Assembly (NCBI GenBank): GCA_947044365.1
Contig: OX345648.1
Coordinates: 1,317,501 to 1,381,500 of the forward strand
From: Petrosia ficiformis
Lineage: Eukaryota > Porifera > Demospongiae > Haplosclerida > Petrosiidae
DNA length: 64,000 nucleotides
Reading direction: 5' to 3'
Positions 31,673-43,126 of the stretch are shown here, in pieces. Every line of letters begins with the position of its first letter. Position 1 is the first letter of the stretch. A program made the position numbers and the translations under genes. The notes below the pieces were generated by a model. It was not told where the DNA came from, did no database searches, and saw only the letters and a program-made list of their open reading frames with translations.

Positions 31673-34600
31673 CTAGTCATCATCAAGACAACTGTCATTG
31701 GCAAGTAGATCATGATTGTCTTCTCTGTTGAACTTGGCTACAATATTTTCTCTTTTCTTCGTCGAAACATCTCTAACTTTCTTATACCTGGTCATGTATC
31801 CCATACAATGCCAAACCATCAGTGATATTAGTATTAGTAATACTAATAACATTAATACTGATATATATGGTTCTGTTATTGACACATCTCCTCTGAGTTG
31901 ACCATACAATGTTATGAATTCCAACAGAAGAAGATCAATGAGTATAACACACTCAAATATATTAACCCACTTGCCTCTGTATGGTTTATAATACACCTGT
32001 ATGAATGTAAATGGAGCTAGGAACACAAGATGAAGGAGTAATAGTAGACTAGGATTGTTACCTCGGAGAAGAGCGTAACTTATGTGTGAACATACAAGTA
32101 ACCAGAGTCGAGCTCCAAACCACCAACCCCAACCATCTCTATACTGACCTTGATAAGCATCAATCAGGTTACGTCTTTTCTTTACCCACCTTAATCTACG
32201 AGCTAAAAGAGAACCACATGTGGTCCACAGTAGGAATGGTAAGAGATAAAATATTGATATGATGATAGCAGTAATGAATAATGCAATATGTCCACTGTTC
32301 CTCCAGTATGGTATATTACCATCAACATACCATATTATAAACTCTCCATGTGGTGTCTGTACATTGACTGGAATGAAGATGTCAATAACTGTAAGTAACA
32401 GTTTAGCAAATGATAGATAGAACAAGGTAGCCAATACTTGTATTGATGAGTGTATAGTTAGGTTAGCTACATAACTAGAGCGCTTGCTTATTATAACTAA
32501 CATCAAAACTATAAGCCATAAGTACACAGGAAATATGAATTGTAGAGCTGTCTTAATCAGTGCATTAAGTCCATTGTATAAACACACACTAAATCCTAGT
32601 TCAAGATTCAGTAGTGAGAAGATGATATTGAGAATAAACCCATAAGTGCGTTGATGTAAAATTGCTGTCCTCAAACTGACTTCAGTCATGTTGACATAGA
32701 AGATAATACCACCCAATAACTGATTAGAGATTGTCATACGAAGACAGAACAGAACTATTACCATCACAATTCCTGATACAGCAAATAGCGGTACCATTAA
32801 GAGCCAGAGACTGGAATTGCAAATCTGACACTCATCAGGACCCAATACTAAAGAATATCCATCCTCACATCCTCCACATAATACTCCAGTCCTGTGATGT
32901 TGACAGAGAGAGTCTTGTTCAGTCATGTTAACCTCAGTGATTCCAGGTTTACAGTAACCAGTAGGACAAACAGGAGCAAAGCCAAATGTACTATCACTAT
33001 AAGATGAAAGTGGAAGAAGAGCAGTTGTGTTTTCATCCATCACAAGCATTCCCAGCCATGTATTAAGTGAAATTATTACAGATGTTGTATTAATTGAACA
33101 ATCAGACGAGATTTTCTTTTCGATAAGAAAGGGATGACATTCACAGCTACCCGAACTATTACGAAGTTGAAAACCGATTGGACAATCAGACACCTCTATA
33201 GGAACAAATATTGAAGGAATTTGTCCCAAAATTGATAAGTATAATTTTGTTTTAGAATCATTAGATATAGTACTTATAACAGTTAACGTATATTGAAGGT
33301 AAGAACATTGTTTCTCTAGAGCATTTTGTATCTCTTCATCAACTCGAAATCTCAAATTTCCTATTGAATGAAAATGTGAATTCTCTGCCATAAGTGCTTG
33401 AATTGGAGTATAAATATTTTGATTTAAGTAATCTCTGGCAGACACTCCAATAATGATCCCGGTACCTGGGTATATATGTTTGGTACTATAGTCAATAAAG
33501 CATTCGTTGCTATGTGAAGAATTGAATTGATGACAGAAGCAGATTCTGACAGGAGGTGAAGATAAATGAAAATGTGGTTTAAATGTTTTGGAATTAGAAA
33601 AATTAAGTTTGTCGATAAATTTTGTGCAGTTTCGTATAAAACGTGTATAAATAGCACCACCATTCTTGAATGCTATATTATCTGTGAACGTTACTTCTGA
33701 AGTTTCGTCGTTTTCAAAATAAAAGGGACACAGGCCATCATTACTACTGTCTGCTGTAGTATAAATTGCTCCACCATATGTGTAAGCTACATTGTGAATA
33801 AACAAAACATTTGCAGTCCTACCTACAATAAGAAAGGATTGAGATTGAAGAAATAATGCACCTCCTTTCAAGCTTCTGTTCAAATCAAAACGTATTGATC
33901 CATTGAGGTAAATATTTGTTGACGTTACTTTGATAGCAGACCCAAAATTATAGACAATAACAGATTCTCCATCTCCACTACCTTCCAAATGAACTGCATT
34001 AATTCTGACAAACTCCATCGTAGCAACATCTGTGAAATAGATTCCGGGATCTCTTACTCCAAAACCATTGGAGTTTACAAAAACATTCTTCATAGTTATA
34101 TTCATATAGAGCGCTTTCCATGATGATGTCTGAAGTATCTCTTCTACATATAATGCTGACCCTCCTGAGCTTGCATCGTTATCAAAAAAAAACACAGTAT
34201 CGAGTAAAATACTTGGCAAATAGTGGTACATTACTTTAAGTCCAATATACATTCCACCACCAAACACAGCTTTGTGATGACCATTAATATAAGAATTGTG
34301 TATGCAAATAAAACAGGAGGTAGCTTGTTGAAAGGGCAGGATGTTCTTTCTTGATATCTCTGAAGCGGATTTGTCATTGTCTAATAAAACATACATAGCT
34401 AAACCTGCTCCATTGCCATCTTCAGTTAGATTATTAGTATAAATACTCACATTATTGAACTTCATAAATACAACTGTGTTGGTAGGTGCAGGAGTATATA
34501 TTACCAGCATTCCTCCTGCTTTGTTTCCACTATTATGCTTAATAATACAAGTGTCGTAATAAATCTGTACTTCACCACCTAACACGATATTTGTGATACC

Positions 34601-35458
34601 TCCTGCACCAAACAATGGAACTTTTCTGTCTTTGGATGACAATAAAATGTCAAGAGGTGAATCTTCTAATGGGTAATGATTATTATTGTCAGAAATGAGA
34701 ATATTATGGATATCAATGAAGTGTTTTGTAGCAAAGATGTTTTGTGTTGATGTTAGTTTATATAAAAGCAACAATCCACTTCCAGCACACTCCCAGGAAT
34801 GTTTGTTTATACTACAATAATGTTTGATGGATTTGGAGTCACTACTAATAGTTATATAGTTTAGTGTTACTTTATTATAGCAGTTACCTATAATAATCCC
34901 ATAGCCATAATACATACCAGTGATAGATATGTTATTAAGAGTGAGCCTAGAAGATACAGCAAACAATAGAACAGCAGTCTGACCCATTGGGAAGTAGACA
35001 CGTGACTGATTAATGGAAGAGACAGCAGTAGGAGTTAGTATTCCACCACAGTGTTCAATATGGAGGTTATGTAAGGTGAGTCCTGTTGTGTTTAGGAATC
35101 CAAACCCAGTGGCAGGTTGAGTGATATTATCACAAATAATGCTAGCAGGATTAGAAGTGTCATCACTAGTGATTACAATGTTCATGAGATGTTGAAGAAG
35201 ACAAAAGGACCCAGCTACAGGAGTGATGGTATGGACAGTAGAAGAGGAGAGGGAAAGTGTTATGTAAGATGACAGAGTATGGGAACCATTTCCACAAAGA
35301 TAGTACTGGAGTGTTCCTTTAGAAGTCGCATTCTTTGCTGTACTTCCCCATATAGTGATGTTGTGGTTTTGTTGAATGGGTAAAATGTTGCTTCCAGTGG
35401 TAAAACTTTGAGAAGTGGCAAAAATAGCTGTTGATAACAATAGCAGTTCACAAAGCAT
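31673..35458 (-). CDS. Chimeric multipass receptor-like protein, type B ectodomain / type alpha membrane domain (array gene 5)
   Basis: 1261 codons. Signal peptide MLCELLLLSTAIFATSQSF. The ectodomain is type B: NITIWGSTAKNATSKGTL opening, FIHNVAYTYGGAIYTT and FTDNIAFKNGGAIYT repeats, SGSCECHPF module. The membrane domain instead is alpha type (LWLLMVPLFAVSGIVMVIVLF, loop AYQGQYRDGWGWWFGAR) and nearly identical to array gene 1. The change of type falls between NTWLG (about 33050) and the first membrane segment (about 32810), across the invariant CQHHRTGVLCGGCEDGY hinge. The hinge upstream part is its own (MDENTTALLPLSSYSDS). The tail ends CLDDD. Confidence 0.86.
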   Translation of the reverse strand: MLCELLLLSTAIFATSQSFTTGSNILPIQQNHNITIWGSTAKNATSKGTLQYYLCGNGSHTLSSYITLSLSSSTVHTITPVAGSFCLLQHLMNIVITSDDTSNPASIICDNITQPATGFGFLNTTGLTLHNLHIEHCGGILTPTAVSSINQSRVYFPMGQTAVLLFAVSSRLTLNNISITGMYYGYGIIIGNCYNKVTLNYITISSDSKSIKHYCSINKHSWECAGSGLLLLYKLTSTQNIFATKHFIDIHNILISDNNNHYPLEDSPLDILLSSKDRKVPLFGAGGITNIVLGGEVQIYYDTCIIKHNSGNKAGGMLVIYTPAPTNTVVFMKFNNVSIYTNNLTEDGNGAGLAMYVLLDNDKSASEISRKNILPFQQATSCFICIHNSYINGHHKAVFGGGMYIGLKVMYHYLPSILLDTVFFFDNDASSGGSALYVEEILQTSSWKALYMNITMKNVFVNSNGFGVRDPGIYFTDVATMEFVRINAVHLEGSGDGESVIVYNFGSAIKVTSTNIYLNGSIRFDLNRSLKGGALFLQSQSFLIVGRTANVLFIHNVAYTYGGAIYTTADSSNDGLCPFYFENDETSEVTFTDNIAFKNGGAIYTRFIRNCTKFIDKLNFSNSKTFKPHFHLSSPPVRICFCHQFNSSHSNECFIDYSTKHIYPGTGIIIGVSARDYLNQNIYTPIQALMAENSHFHSIGNLRFRVDEEIQNALEKQCSYLQYTLTVISTISNDSKTKLYLSILGQIPSIFVPIEVSDCPIGFQLRNSSGSCECHPFLIEKKISSDCSINTTSVIISLNTWLGMLVMDENTTALLPLSSYSDSTFGFAPVCPTGYCKPGITEVNMTEQDSLCQHHRTGVLCGGCEDGYSLVLGPDECQICNSSLWLLMVPLFAVSGIVMVIVLFCLRMTISNQLLGGIIFYVNMTEVSLRTAILHQRTYGFILNIIFSLLNLELGFSVCLYNGLNALIKTALQFIFPVYLWLIVLMLVIISKRSSYVANLTIHSSIQVLATLFYLSFAKLLLTVIDIFIPVNVQTPHGEFIIWYVDGNIPYWRNSGHIALFITAIIISIFYLLPFLLWTTCGSLLARRLRWVKKRRNLIDAYQGQYRDGWGWWFGARLWLLVCSHISYALLRGNNPSLLLLLHLVFLAPFTFIQVYYKPYRGKWVNIFECVILIDLLLLEFITLYGQLRGDVSITEPYISVLMLLVLLILISLMVWHCMGYMTRYKKVRDVSTKKRENIVAKFNREDNHDLLANDSCLDDD

Positions 35459-37592
35459 GTTTATAGAAAAGATTTTTGGAAACGAAAAAGAAGTTTCCCA
35501 AAATGAATAAATTGATCTATTTTTATATGATTCAAATAATCATTATTTAGTATTTATTTGTTGTTCCTTGACACATTGCTTATCAAATGAATTTGGTTTC
35601 AGTGTAGGCATGACTGTATTTTCAGCAACAAAAATGCTCTCTATAATAATTATTACTCTATGTGGAGGTTAAATTGGCTTAGTCATGAAAGAAAGTTCAG
35701 GTTATAACTTTCCAAAATAATAAATGAAGGGCTGAGAAGTAAAGTGGCCTAACCCACAAAACAGCAATACACTGAGGTTAACATGAAAACACTCTTAAAA
35801 TGTGTTTCAGGGGCAGATAAAAATTAAGAAACCAAAAAATATTTCAATTTTGGTAGTGGAATACACCTAATTTTTAATGCAATTTTATGCACTATGGATG
35901 ATTTCCAGTATTTGATTTTGGGTTAGCCCACTTTACCTCTGAGCCCTTAAAATGATTTTATGTATAATAATTATTATATACAATCAGTAAAGTACACTTC
36001 CCTTTCTGCAATTATTATTTAAGATGTAATCAGCTCACATTTTTCAATCAAGACATGTTATATAGAATTAACAATCCTATCAGTAGTTATAATTATTAAT
36101 TGCAGTACACTCACAATAACCTAAAAATTATGACTTCATGTGTACACAAATTGTACAGTGGCGTAATATTTCAATAGTGAAGTGATGAGTGAAATACATA
36201 CACAAAAACAGATAATTATATGAAATGGTTTATAGATAAAATGATTGTTGGTCATTCCAAACTACAGTTATGAACATTTTTCTGAGTGTGAATGACCTTT
36301 AAATTACTATTATCCTTCAAAGATTATACATTCATTTCTTTAAAAAAAATAAGTTTCAAATTTTATTATACTGTAATTATACACTAGATCTATAAGTATT
36401 AGATCTACATATCACAGGTGATTAGGTTATTGTTGTTGCTAGGTTGTGTTTTCTTATTTGATAGTGTCATACATGGTGTATGGATTAATTATTGTGTGGG
36501 CGTGTTCTGACATGCTCATATATAATTGTGTGGACTTCATGTATGCTTGTCTCTCTAAGTTATAAACTAATTTCTGTAACTCTCTCTCATTCGTGTATCT
36601 TTGTTGATCCTTGTTAATTAAAGACCTTAATTATCACAGATGGTACTGATACTAATCTTATTTATTAATTTTGATAATGCAATATTCATTTTCAAATTCA
36701 TCAAACTTGTAAATACAAAAAACATGTGACATCTGTTGTTCCTTGATACATTACTTATCAAATGAATTTGGTTTCAATGTTGTCATGATTTTATTTTTAA
36801 ACAACATTATGGATTATCCCTAAGCCATGCATAGAATCATAATTATAGACAGTATTTGTGTACAATTATAATCATCAAAAAGAAGTAATTAGGTTTACAT
36901 TATATTCCCTAACTATATATATATATATATACACTGTACTCTCTAGGAAAAGATCCATTGTATGTAAATGTATAATTCATCAACATTGTTTGTATGACTA
37001 CTAAATGTCATTGATAATTATGGAGAATGCACATGAGCTGTACTAAACTGGACATAATGCTACATCATCTATCTTTCCATTTGTTTTTTCCACAAATTTA
37101 GTTCTTTACTTACTATGTAAGTCACTGCTAATATTGCATGCGAAATCGGTCATGTGGATGATGACTTCATAATTAGTTGTTGGATGGATTTTGTATGTTT
37201 GAATGTCTACTTTAAACAGATATAATTATAAGACAATTATGTAATGTATTTACAGCACTATTATCTATACATACTTAGATTATCATGTACACATTTCAGA
37301 CACTAATAATTATATTTCATAACTCATGGATCACACATGCATGGTAATGCTAGTGTTTCAGGAAACACTCATATATTATTATACAATATATTAGTATGTG
37401 GTGGGTAACATTAGTATATTCTTTCAATTATTTATTACTAAAAAAAAACTCAGTATGCACACCAACTTACAATATATAAATCAAACAAATAAAACTATAA
37501 TACTATATACCGTATGCTAAAATATTTAGTAATTTACAATTATCATGTTTAAATGTATTATGTATATATGGCAGCAGGAGTCTACTATTCCT
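35459..37592. other. Intergenic region with conserved upstream blocks
   Basis: About 35560-35630 and 36420-36810 carry the TTATCAAATGAATTTGGTTTCA-type block found upstream of several array genes. About 36110-36300 carries a copy of a dispersed repeat (ending GAATGACCTTTAAA) also seen near 42000 and 52700. A short (TA)n tract lies near 36912-36930. No gene. Confidence 0.55.
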
Positions 37593-40500
37593 TTAGTCAT
37601 CATCAAGTAGTGTAGATCTGTCAAATAGATCACGATCACATTTGTCTTCTGTCTGAAATTTGGCTAAGATTTTCACATTTTTCTTCTTCAAACTATCTCG
37701 AATCTTCTTAACAGCTTTATACCTGGTCATGTACCTTATACAATGCCAACCAATCAGTGATATTAGTATTAGTAATACTAACAACATCAATACTGATATA
37801 TATGGTTCTGTTATTGACACATCTCCTTTGAGTTGACCATACAATGTTATGAATTCCAACAGAAGAAGATCAATGAGTATAACGCACTCAAATATATTAA
37901 CCCACTTGCCTCTGTATGGTTTATAATACACCTGTATGAATGTGAATGGAGCTAGGAACACAAGATGAAGGAGTAATAGTATACTAGGATTGTTACCTCG
38001 AAGAAGAGCATAACTTATGTAAGAACATACAAGAAGCCAGAGTCGAGCTCCAAACCACCAACCCCAACCATCTCTATACTGACCTTGATAAGCATCAATT
38101 AGGTTACGTCTTTTCTTTATCCACCTTGATCTACGAGCCAAAAGAGAACCACATGTGGTCCACAATAGGAATGGTAAGAGATAGAATATCGATGTGATGA
38201 TAGCAGTAATGAATAATGCAATATGTCCACTGTTCCTCCAGTATGGTATATTACCATCAACATACCATACTGTAAACTCTCCATGTGGTGTCTGTACACG
38301 GACTAGAATGAAGATGTCAATAACATTATGTAGCAGTTTAGCAAATGAAAGAAAGAACAAGGTAGCCAATACTTGTATTGATGAGTGTATAGTTAGGTTA
38401 GCTACATAACTAGAGCGCTTGCTTATTATAACTAATATCAAAACTATAAGCCATAAGTACACAGGAAATATGAATTGTAGAGCTGTTTTAATTAGTGCGG
38501 TAAGCCCATTGTATAAACACACACTAAATCCTAGTTCAAGATTCAGTAGTGAGAAGATGATATTTAGAATAAACCCATAAGTGTGTTGATGTAAGATAAC
38601 TGTTCTTAAACTAACTTCTGTCATGTTGACATAGAAGATAATACCACCCAATAACTGATTAGAGATTGTCATACGAAGACAGAACAGAACTATTACCAAC
38701 ACAATTCCTGATACAGCAAATACCAGTACCATTAAGAGCCAGAGGTTGGAATTACACATCTGACACTCATCAGGACCCAATACTAAAGAATATCCATCCT
38801 CACATTCTCCACATAATACTCCAGTCCTGTGATGTTGACAGAGAGAGTCTTGTTCAGTCATATTAACCTCAGTGATTCCTGGTTTACAGTAACCAGTAGG
38901 ACAAACAGGAGCAAAACCAAATGTACCATTAATATTAGGAGCAAATGGAAGGAGAGTAGATGTGTTTTTATCGACTACTACTTTTCCCAGCCATGTATTA
39001 AGTGGAATTGTTATAGATGTGATAGTAATTGAACAATCAGATGAAATTGTGTTTTCATAGAGAAAGGGATGACATTCACAACTACCAGATCTATTACAAA
39101 GTTGAAATCCAATTGGGCAATTAGACACATCCAGAGGAATAAATATTGTAGGGATTTCCCCTAAAATAGAGATAGATAATTTTCCCGTAGAATGTTCAGA
39201 GATGTTTATTAATATGGTGTATTCAAGTAAAGTACACTGGTTCTCAAAAGCATTTTGTATTTCTTCATTAATCCCCAATCTCCAACCTGATATTGAAATA
39301 TAATGATAGTCCACGATACGTGCTTCAATTGGAGTATAAACACTCTGGTTGATGTAGTCTAAAGCAGAAACTGCAATAGTGATCCTGGTACCTGGGTATA
39401 TTTGTTTTGTACTATAGTGATCAGAGCATTCGTTGATATAAGATGAATTGGATTTGCAGAAACAGATTTTAACAGGAGGTGAGGATAATTGGAAATGCTT
39501 GTCAAACATTTTGGAATTCGAAAAATTCAGAGTAGCATTTAATTTGGGACATTCACTTAATAAACTTGAATAAATAGCACTACCATGATTCCTTGCCTCA
39601 TTATCTATGAATGTTAGTTGTTTTGCTTTGGATGTGTCATTTCTTTCAAACTGAATAGGACACAGACCATCATCACTACTATCTTTCGTAATATATATTG
39701 CACCACCATATGTGAAAGCTCTGCAGTGACGAAACAAAACACTTGCAATTTCACTTATTATAAGAAATGAGTGTGATTGAAGAAATATTGCACCACCTCT
39801 TAAAGCTTTGCTTGAACGAAATAGTACTGAACCATTTAGGTAAATATTTGTTGAGGATAATTTGATAGGAGATCCCAAATTATATTCGAAAATAGATTCA
39901 TCTCCTTCTATATGAACTGTGTTAATTCTGACAAACTCCAATACAGCAACATCTATGAAATGCAGATTATAAAAAAAATCATTCAATTTCTTTCCATTGT
40001 TGGTTACAAAAGTATTTATCATAGTTACATTCATGTACAGTGCTTTCAACAATGATGGCTGTAGCATCTCTTCTACATATAGGGCTGATCCTCCCGAGTT
40101 TGCTTCGTTCAATAAAAATCCCACTGTATCCAGCAAAATACTTGGGAAATGGTGGTCCATTACTCTGAGTCCAATATACATTCCTCCACCAGAGACAGCT
40201 TTGGATTGATTACTGAATATCGAATTATACATGCAAATAAAACAAGAGGTAGTTTGTTGAGAGTGCAGAATACTATCCATTGGATAAGCTGATTTATGAT
40301 CATCTAATAAAACATACATAGCCAAGCCCGCTCCATTGCCTTTTTCTGTTAGTTCATTACCAATAAAATTCACAAAATTAAAATTCATAAATAGATTCAT
40401 GTTTGTAGGTACAGGAGTATATATTACTAACATTCCTCCTCCTCTGTTACCGTCATTACGTTCAATAGTACAGTTCTCATAAACAATTTGTACGTTGTCA

Positions 40501-41342
40501 CATAATACAGTATTTGTGATACCTCCTGCACCAAACAAAGGAACTTTTCTGGTTTCGAATGACAATAGAATGTCAAGAGGTGAATCTTCTAATGGGTAAT
40601 GATTATTATTTTCAGAAATGTGAACATTGTAGACATCAATGATAGAATGACGTAATAATGGTTTTCCATACAAAAGCAACAATCCACTTCCAGCACACTC
40701 CCAGGAATGTTTATTTGTACTACAATAATGTTTGATGGATTTGGAGTCACTACTAATAGTTATATAGTTTAGTGTTACTTTATTATAGCAGTTACCTATA
40801 ATAATCCCATAGCCATAATACATACCAGTGATAGATATGTTATTAAGAGCTAGCCTAGAAGATACAGCAAACAATAGAACAGCAGTCTGACCCATTGGGA
40901 AGTAGACACGTGACTGATTAATGGAAGAGACAACAGTAGGAGTTAGTATTCCACCACAGTGTTCAATATAGAGGTTATGTAAGGTGAGTCTTGTTGTGTT
41001 TAGGAATCCAAACCCAGTAGCAGGTTGAGCGATATTATCACAAATAATGTGAGCAGGATTAGAAGTGTCATCACTAGTGATCACAATGTTCATGAGATGT
41101 TGAAGAAGACAAAAGGACCCAGCTACAGGAACGATAGTGTGGACTGTGGAAGAGGAGAGGGATACAATTCTATAAGATGTTAGAGTGTGGGAACCGTTTC
41201 CACAAAGATAGTACTGCAGTGTTCCATTGGAAGTTGCATTCTTCGCTGTACTTCCCCATATAGTGAGAGTTTTCGAGGCTGTGATGAAAATCTGAGAGGT
41301 TCCAAAAATAACTGCTAAAAACAATAGCATTTGACAACACAT
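37593..41342 (-). CDS. Chimeric multipass receptor-like protein, type B / alpha (array gene 6)
   Basis: 1249 codons from the Met chosen here (MCCQMLLFLAVIFGTS); the frame is open 28 codons further upstream, but that extension has no counterpart and would bury the signal peptide. Type B ectodomain with degenerate repeats (GSVLFRSSKALRGGAI, FRHCRAFTYGGAIYIT). The SGSCECHPF module and B-type NTWLG segment lead into the hinge, which reads CGECEDGY instead of CGGCEDGY. The alpha membrane domain follows (LWLLMVLVFAVSGIVLVIVLF). The N block is near-identical to genes 3-5. The tail ends STLLDDD. The ectodomain/membrane switch is at the same place as in gene 5 (about 38750-38995). Confidence 0.86.
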   Translation of the reverse strand: MCCQMLLFLAVIFGTSQIFITASKTLTIWGSTAKNATSNGTLQYYLCGNGSHTLTSYRIVSLSSSTVHTIVPVAGSFCLLQHLMNIVITSDDTSNPAHIICDNIAQPATGFGFLNTTRLTLHNLYIEHCGGILTPTVVSSINQSRVYFPMGQTAVLLFAVSSRLALNNISITGMYYGYGIIIGNCYNKVTLNYITISSDSKSIKHYCSTNKHSWECAGSGLLLLYGKPLLRHSIIDVYNVHISENNNHYPLEDSPLDILLSFETRKVPLFGAGGITNTVLCDNVQIVYENCTIERNDGNRGGGMLVIYTPVPTNMNLFMNFNFVNFIGNELTEKGNGAGLAMYVLLDDHKSAYPMDSILHSQQTTSCFICMYNSIFSNQSKAVSGGGMYIGLRVMDHHFPSILLDTVGFLLNEANSGGSALYVEEMLQPSLLKALYMNVTMINTFVTNNGKKLNDFFYNLHFIDVAVLEFVRINTVHIEGDESIFEYNLGSPIKLSSTNIYLNGSVLFRSSKALRGGAIFLQSHSFLIISEIASVLFRHCRAFTYGGAIYITKDSSDDGLCPIQFERNDTSKAKQLTFIDNEARNHGSAIYSSLLSECPKLNATLNFSNSKMFDKHFQLSSPPVKICFCKSNSSYINECSDHYSTKQIYPGTRITIAVSALDYINQSVYTPIEARIVDYHYISISGWRLGINEEIQNAFENQCTLLEYTILINISEHSTGKLSISILGEIPTIFIPLDVSNCPIGFQLCNRSGSCECHPFLYENTISSDCSITITSITIPLNTWLGKVVVDKNTSTLLPFAPNINGTFGFAPVCPTGYCKPGITEVNMTEQDSLCQHHRTGVLCGECEDGYSLVLGPDECQMCNSNLWLLMVLVFAVSGIVLVIVLFCLRMTISNQLLGGIIFYVNMTEVSLRTVILHQHTYGFILNIIFSLLNLELGFSVCLYNGLTALIKTALQFIFPVYLWLIVLILVIISKRSSYVANLTIHSSIQVLATLFFLSFAKLLHNVIDIFILVRVQTPHGEFTVWYVDGNIPYWRNSGHIALFITAIITSIFYLLPFLLWTTCGSLLARRSRWIKKRRNLIDAYQGQYRDGWGWWFGARLWLLVCSYISYALLRGNNPSILLLLHLVFLAPFTFIQVYYKPYRGKWVNIFECVILIDLLLLEFITLYGQLKGDVSITEPYISVLMLLVLLILISLIGWHCIRYMTRYKAVKKIRDSLKKKNVKILAKFQTEDKCDRDLFDRSTLLDDD

Positions 41343-43126
41343 GACGCACAGGCAAGAGTTTCGAATCATGAAAAATGTACACACGTATTTCAGACAATAT
41401 CCAATTTTATTATATACATGATTCATGTGTACTGATTTTCTGTTTCAATCTGATATGTTTTGAAAAGAGAGTTGACAGCATTAAAGTGTACAAATCAGGA
41501 AATCTGTGGAGTTTAATATTCATGTACAATATTACTATTACTACTCCATAAAGGTTTCAAACTGTGTTTCAGTATTCATAGTGAAGGTTTACTGAACTTA
41601 ATAGTAACACTTATCCTACATTTTGGTCTGAAGGCTTTCATAGCTTACGGGCTGAAATGTTCCTTCAAGAATAAATTTATTGTGTTAAAATTAAGTTCAA
41701 AAACCTCCACAGTAAATAGTATTATTTTTATACTAAAATTTTGAAGGGAATAATCTTTGTGAATAGAAACATTACCAAACTTTATTCGTCATTAGCTATA
41801 ATTATGAATACTATTTGGGTATGAAGTTCAAACAGATGTATTCAGTTACCTCAACCCATACATCACACACGATACTATTAACTATATCCCACAAATATGG
41901 ATAAAATTAATCAGTGCTTTAATTTCTCTATAATATCATTCTATACTAAAATCTGTTTACATTCATGATAACCTCAAAATTAGGTTGTGCTGACATTGTC
42001 ATTATGACGACGCACATCAAAGGAGCAGAATAATTATGAAAATGGTGAAGGGAAAAAGATTGTTGGTCATTCCAAACTAAAGTTATGAATATTTATCTGA
42101 GATCAAAGTGAACATGAATGAACTTTTAAGTTTAGTTATGCTATAGATAAAAGAAAAGCTTTGAAACAGAATACGGTATAGTATTCATATAGTAGTGATA
42201 CTATTAACAATTTTTTAAAAAGAATTTTAAAATTTCCCTTGAACTAAGATATTGGATTGATAGTATAGCATGCAGCTAAGAAACAAAAATTTGCTTCACA
42301 TATTTTTGCCTCTAGAATATTTTTAAAGTACTTTATCTTGAACACTTCAAATGTTGTTACTTTTGCTTTTTTTTTTTCTGTATCATATCATTAATCTTTC
42401 TATCATGTATATCTCTCTCACATGTCACCATCCATATGAACCCCCCCCACGCTCAATCTATTATTTCTTTATTTTGCTAAAGAAGACCTTTAGGTCAAAA
42501 TGTTCTTTATTAAATAAATCTATCATCTTTATTCATATATTGAATAATGATGGTATGTACATGCCTAATGATAGTACCTGGATCAGAGGTAAGGGACTAG
42601 TTGTAAACTATTTGTGTGTGTGTATTGTGATAGTGTAGATGAATAATGATGTACATGGAGTAATGATTTGTGGAGTTAAAAGAAGTCAACAGATATACAG
42701 TACTACATTATATGAATCACATTGATATCGATCAAGCTTGTTATAAATTAATTGCTCTGTTGAAACTACCTAAATAAATAAATGTGATAAGCATCTTTTA
42801 TTTATTTATTAATCCAATTTTCGTTTTCATCAAACTGGTTAAAACAAATATTATACATCGCTATTATCAAATGAATTTGTTTTTAATGTTGTCATGATTT
42901 ACTTTATGAAACAAAAATAAAATCTACATCGCTTAATAATAAAGCAGAGAATTAATTCATTACATTCAAAGATATAAAATAACAGAATTGTCTTGAGAAA
43001 GGGAGAATGATATATTTATGAAATTCAGGAAGACAATTTACCACACAAAGGACATGTAGTAATTCCAGTGTTGAAGATGATGTCGTCAGGAACATTCTTT
43101 CTGATGAACATAAAGTATTATATAGT
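41343..43126. other. Intergenic end of the receptor array
   Basis: About 41950-42150 holds a dispersed repeat copy (TTCATGATAACCTCAAAATTAGG ... GTGAACATGAATGA type, shortened here). About 42815-42905 holds the last copy of the array upstream block. A T-run near 42368 and a C-run near 42442 occur in a plus frame (42351-42638) that I do not consider coding. Confidence 0.5.

Noticed and set aside
37593..41426. Longer N terminus for array gene 6 starting at 41426
   Set aside because: The extra 28 residues have no counterpart in the other type B genes and would put the signal peptide internally.
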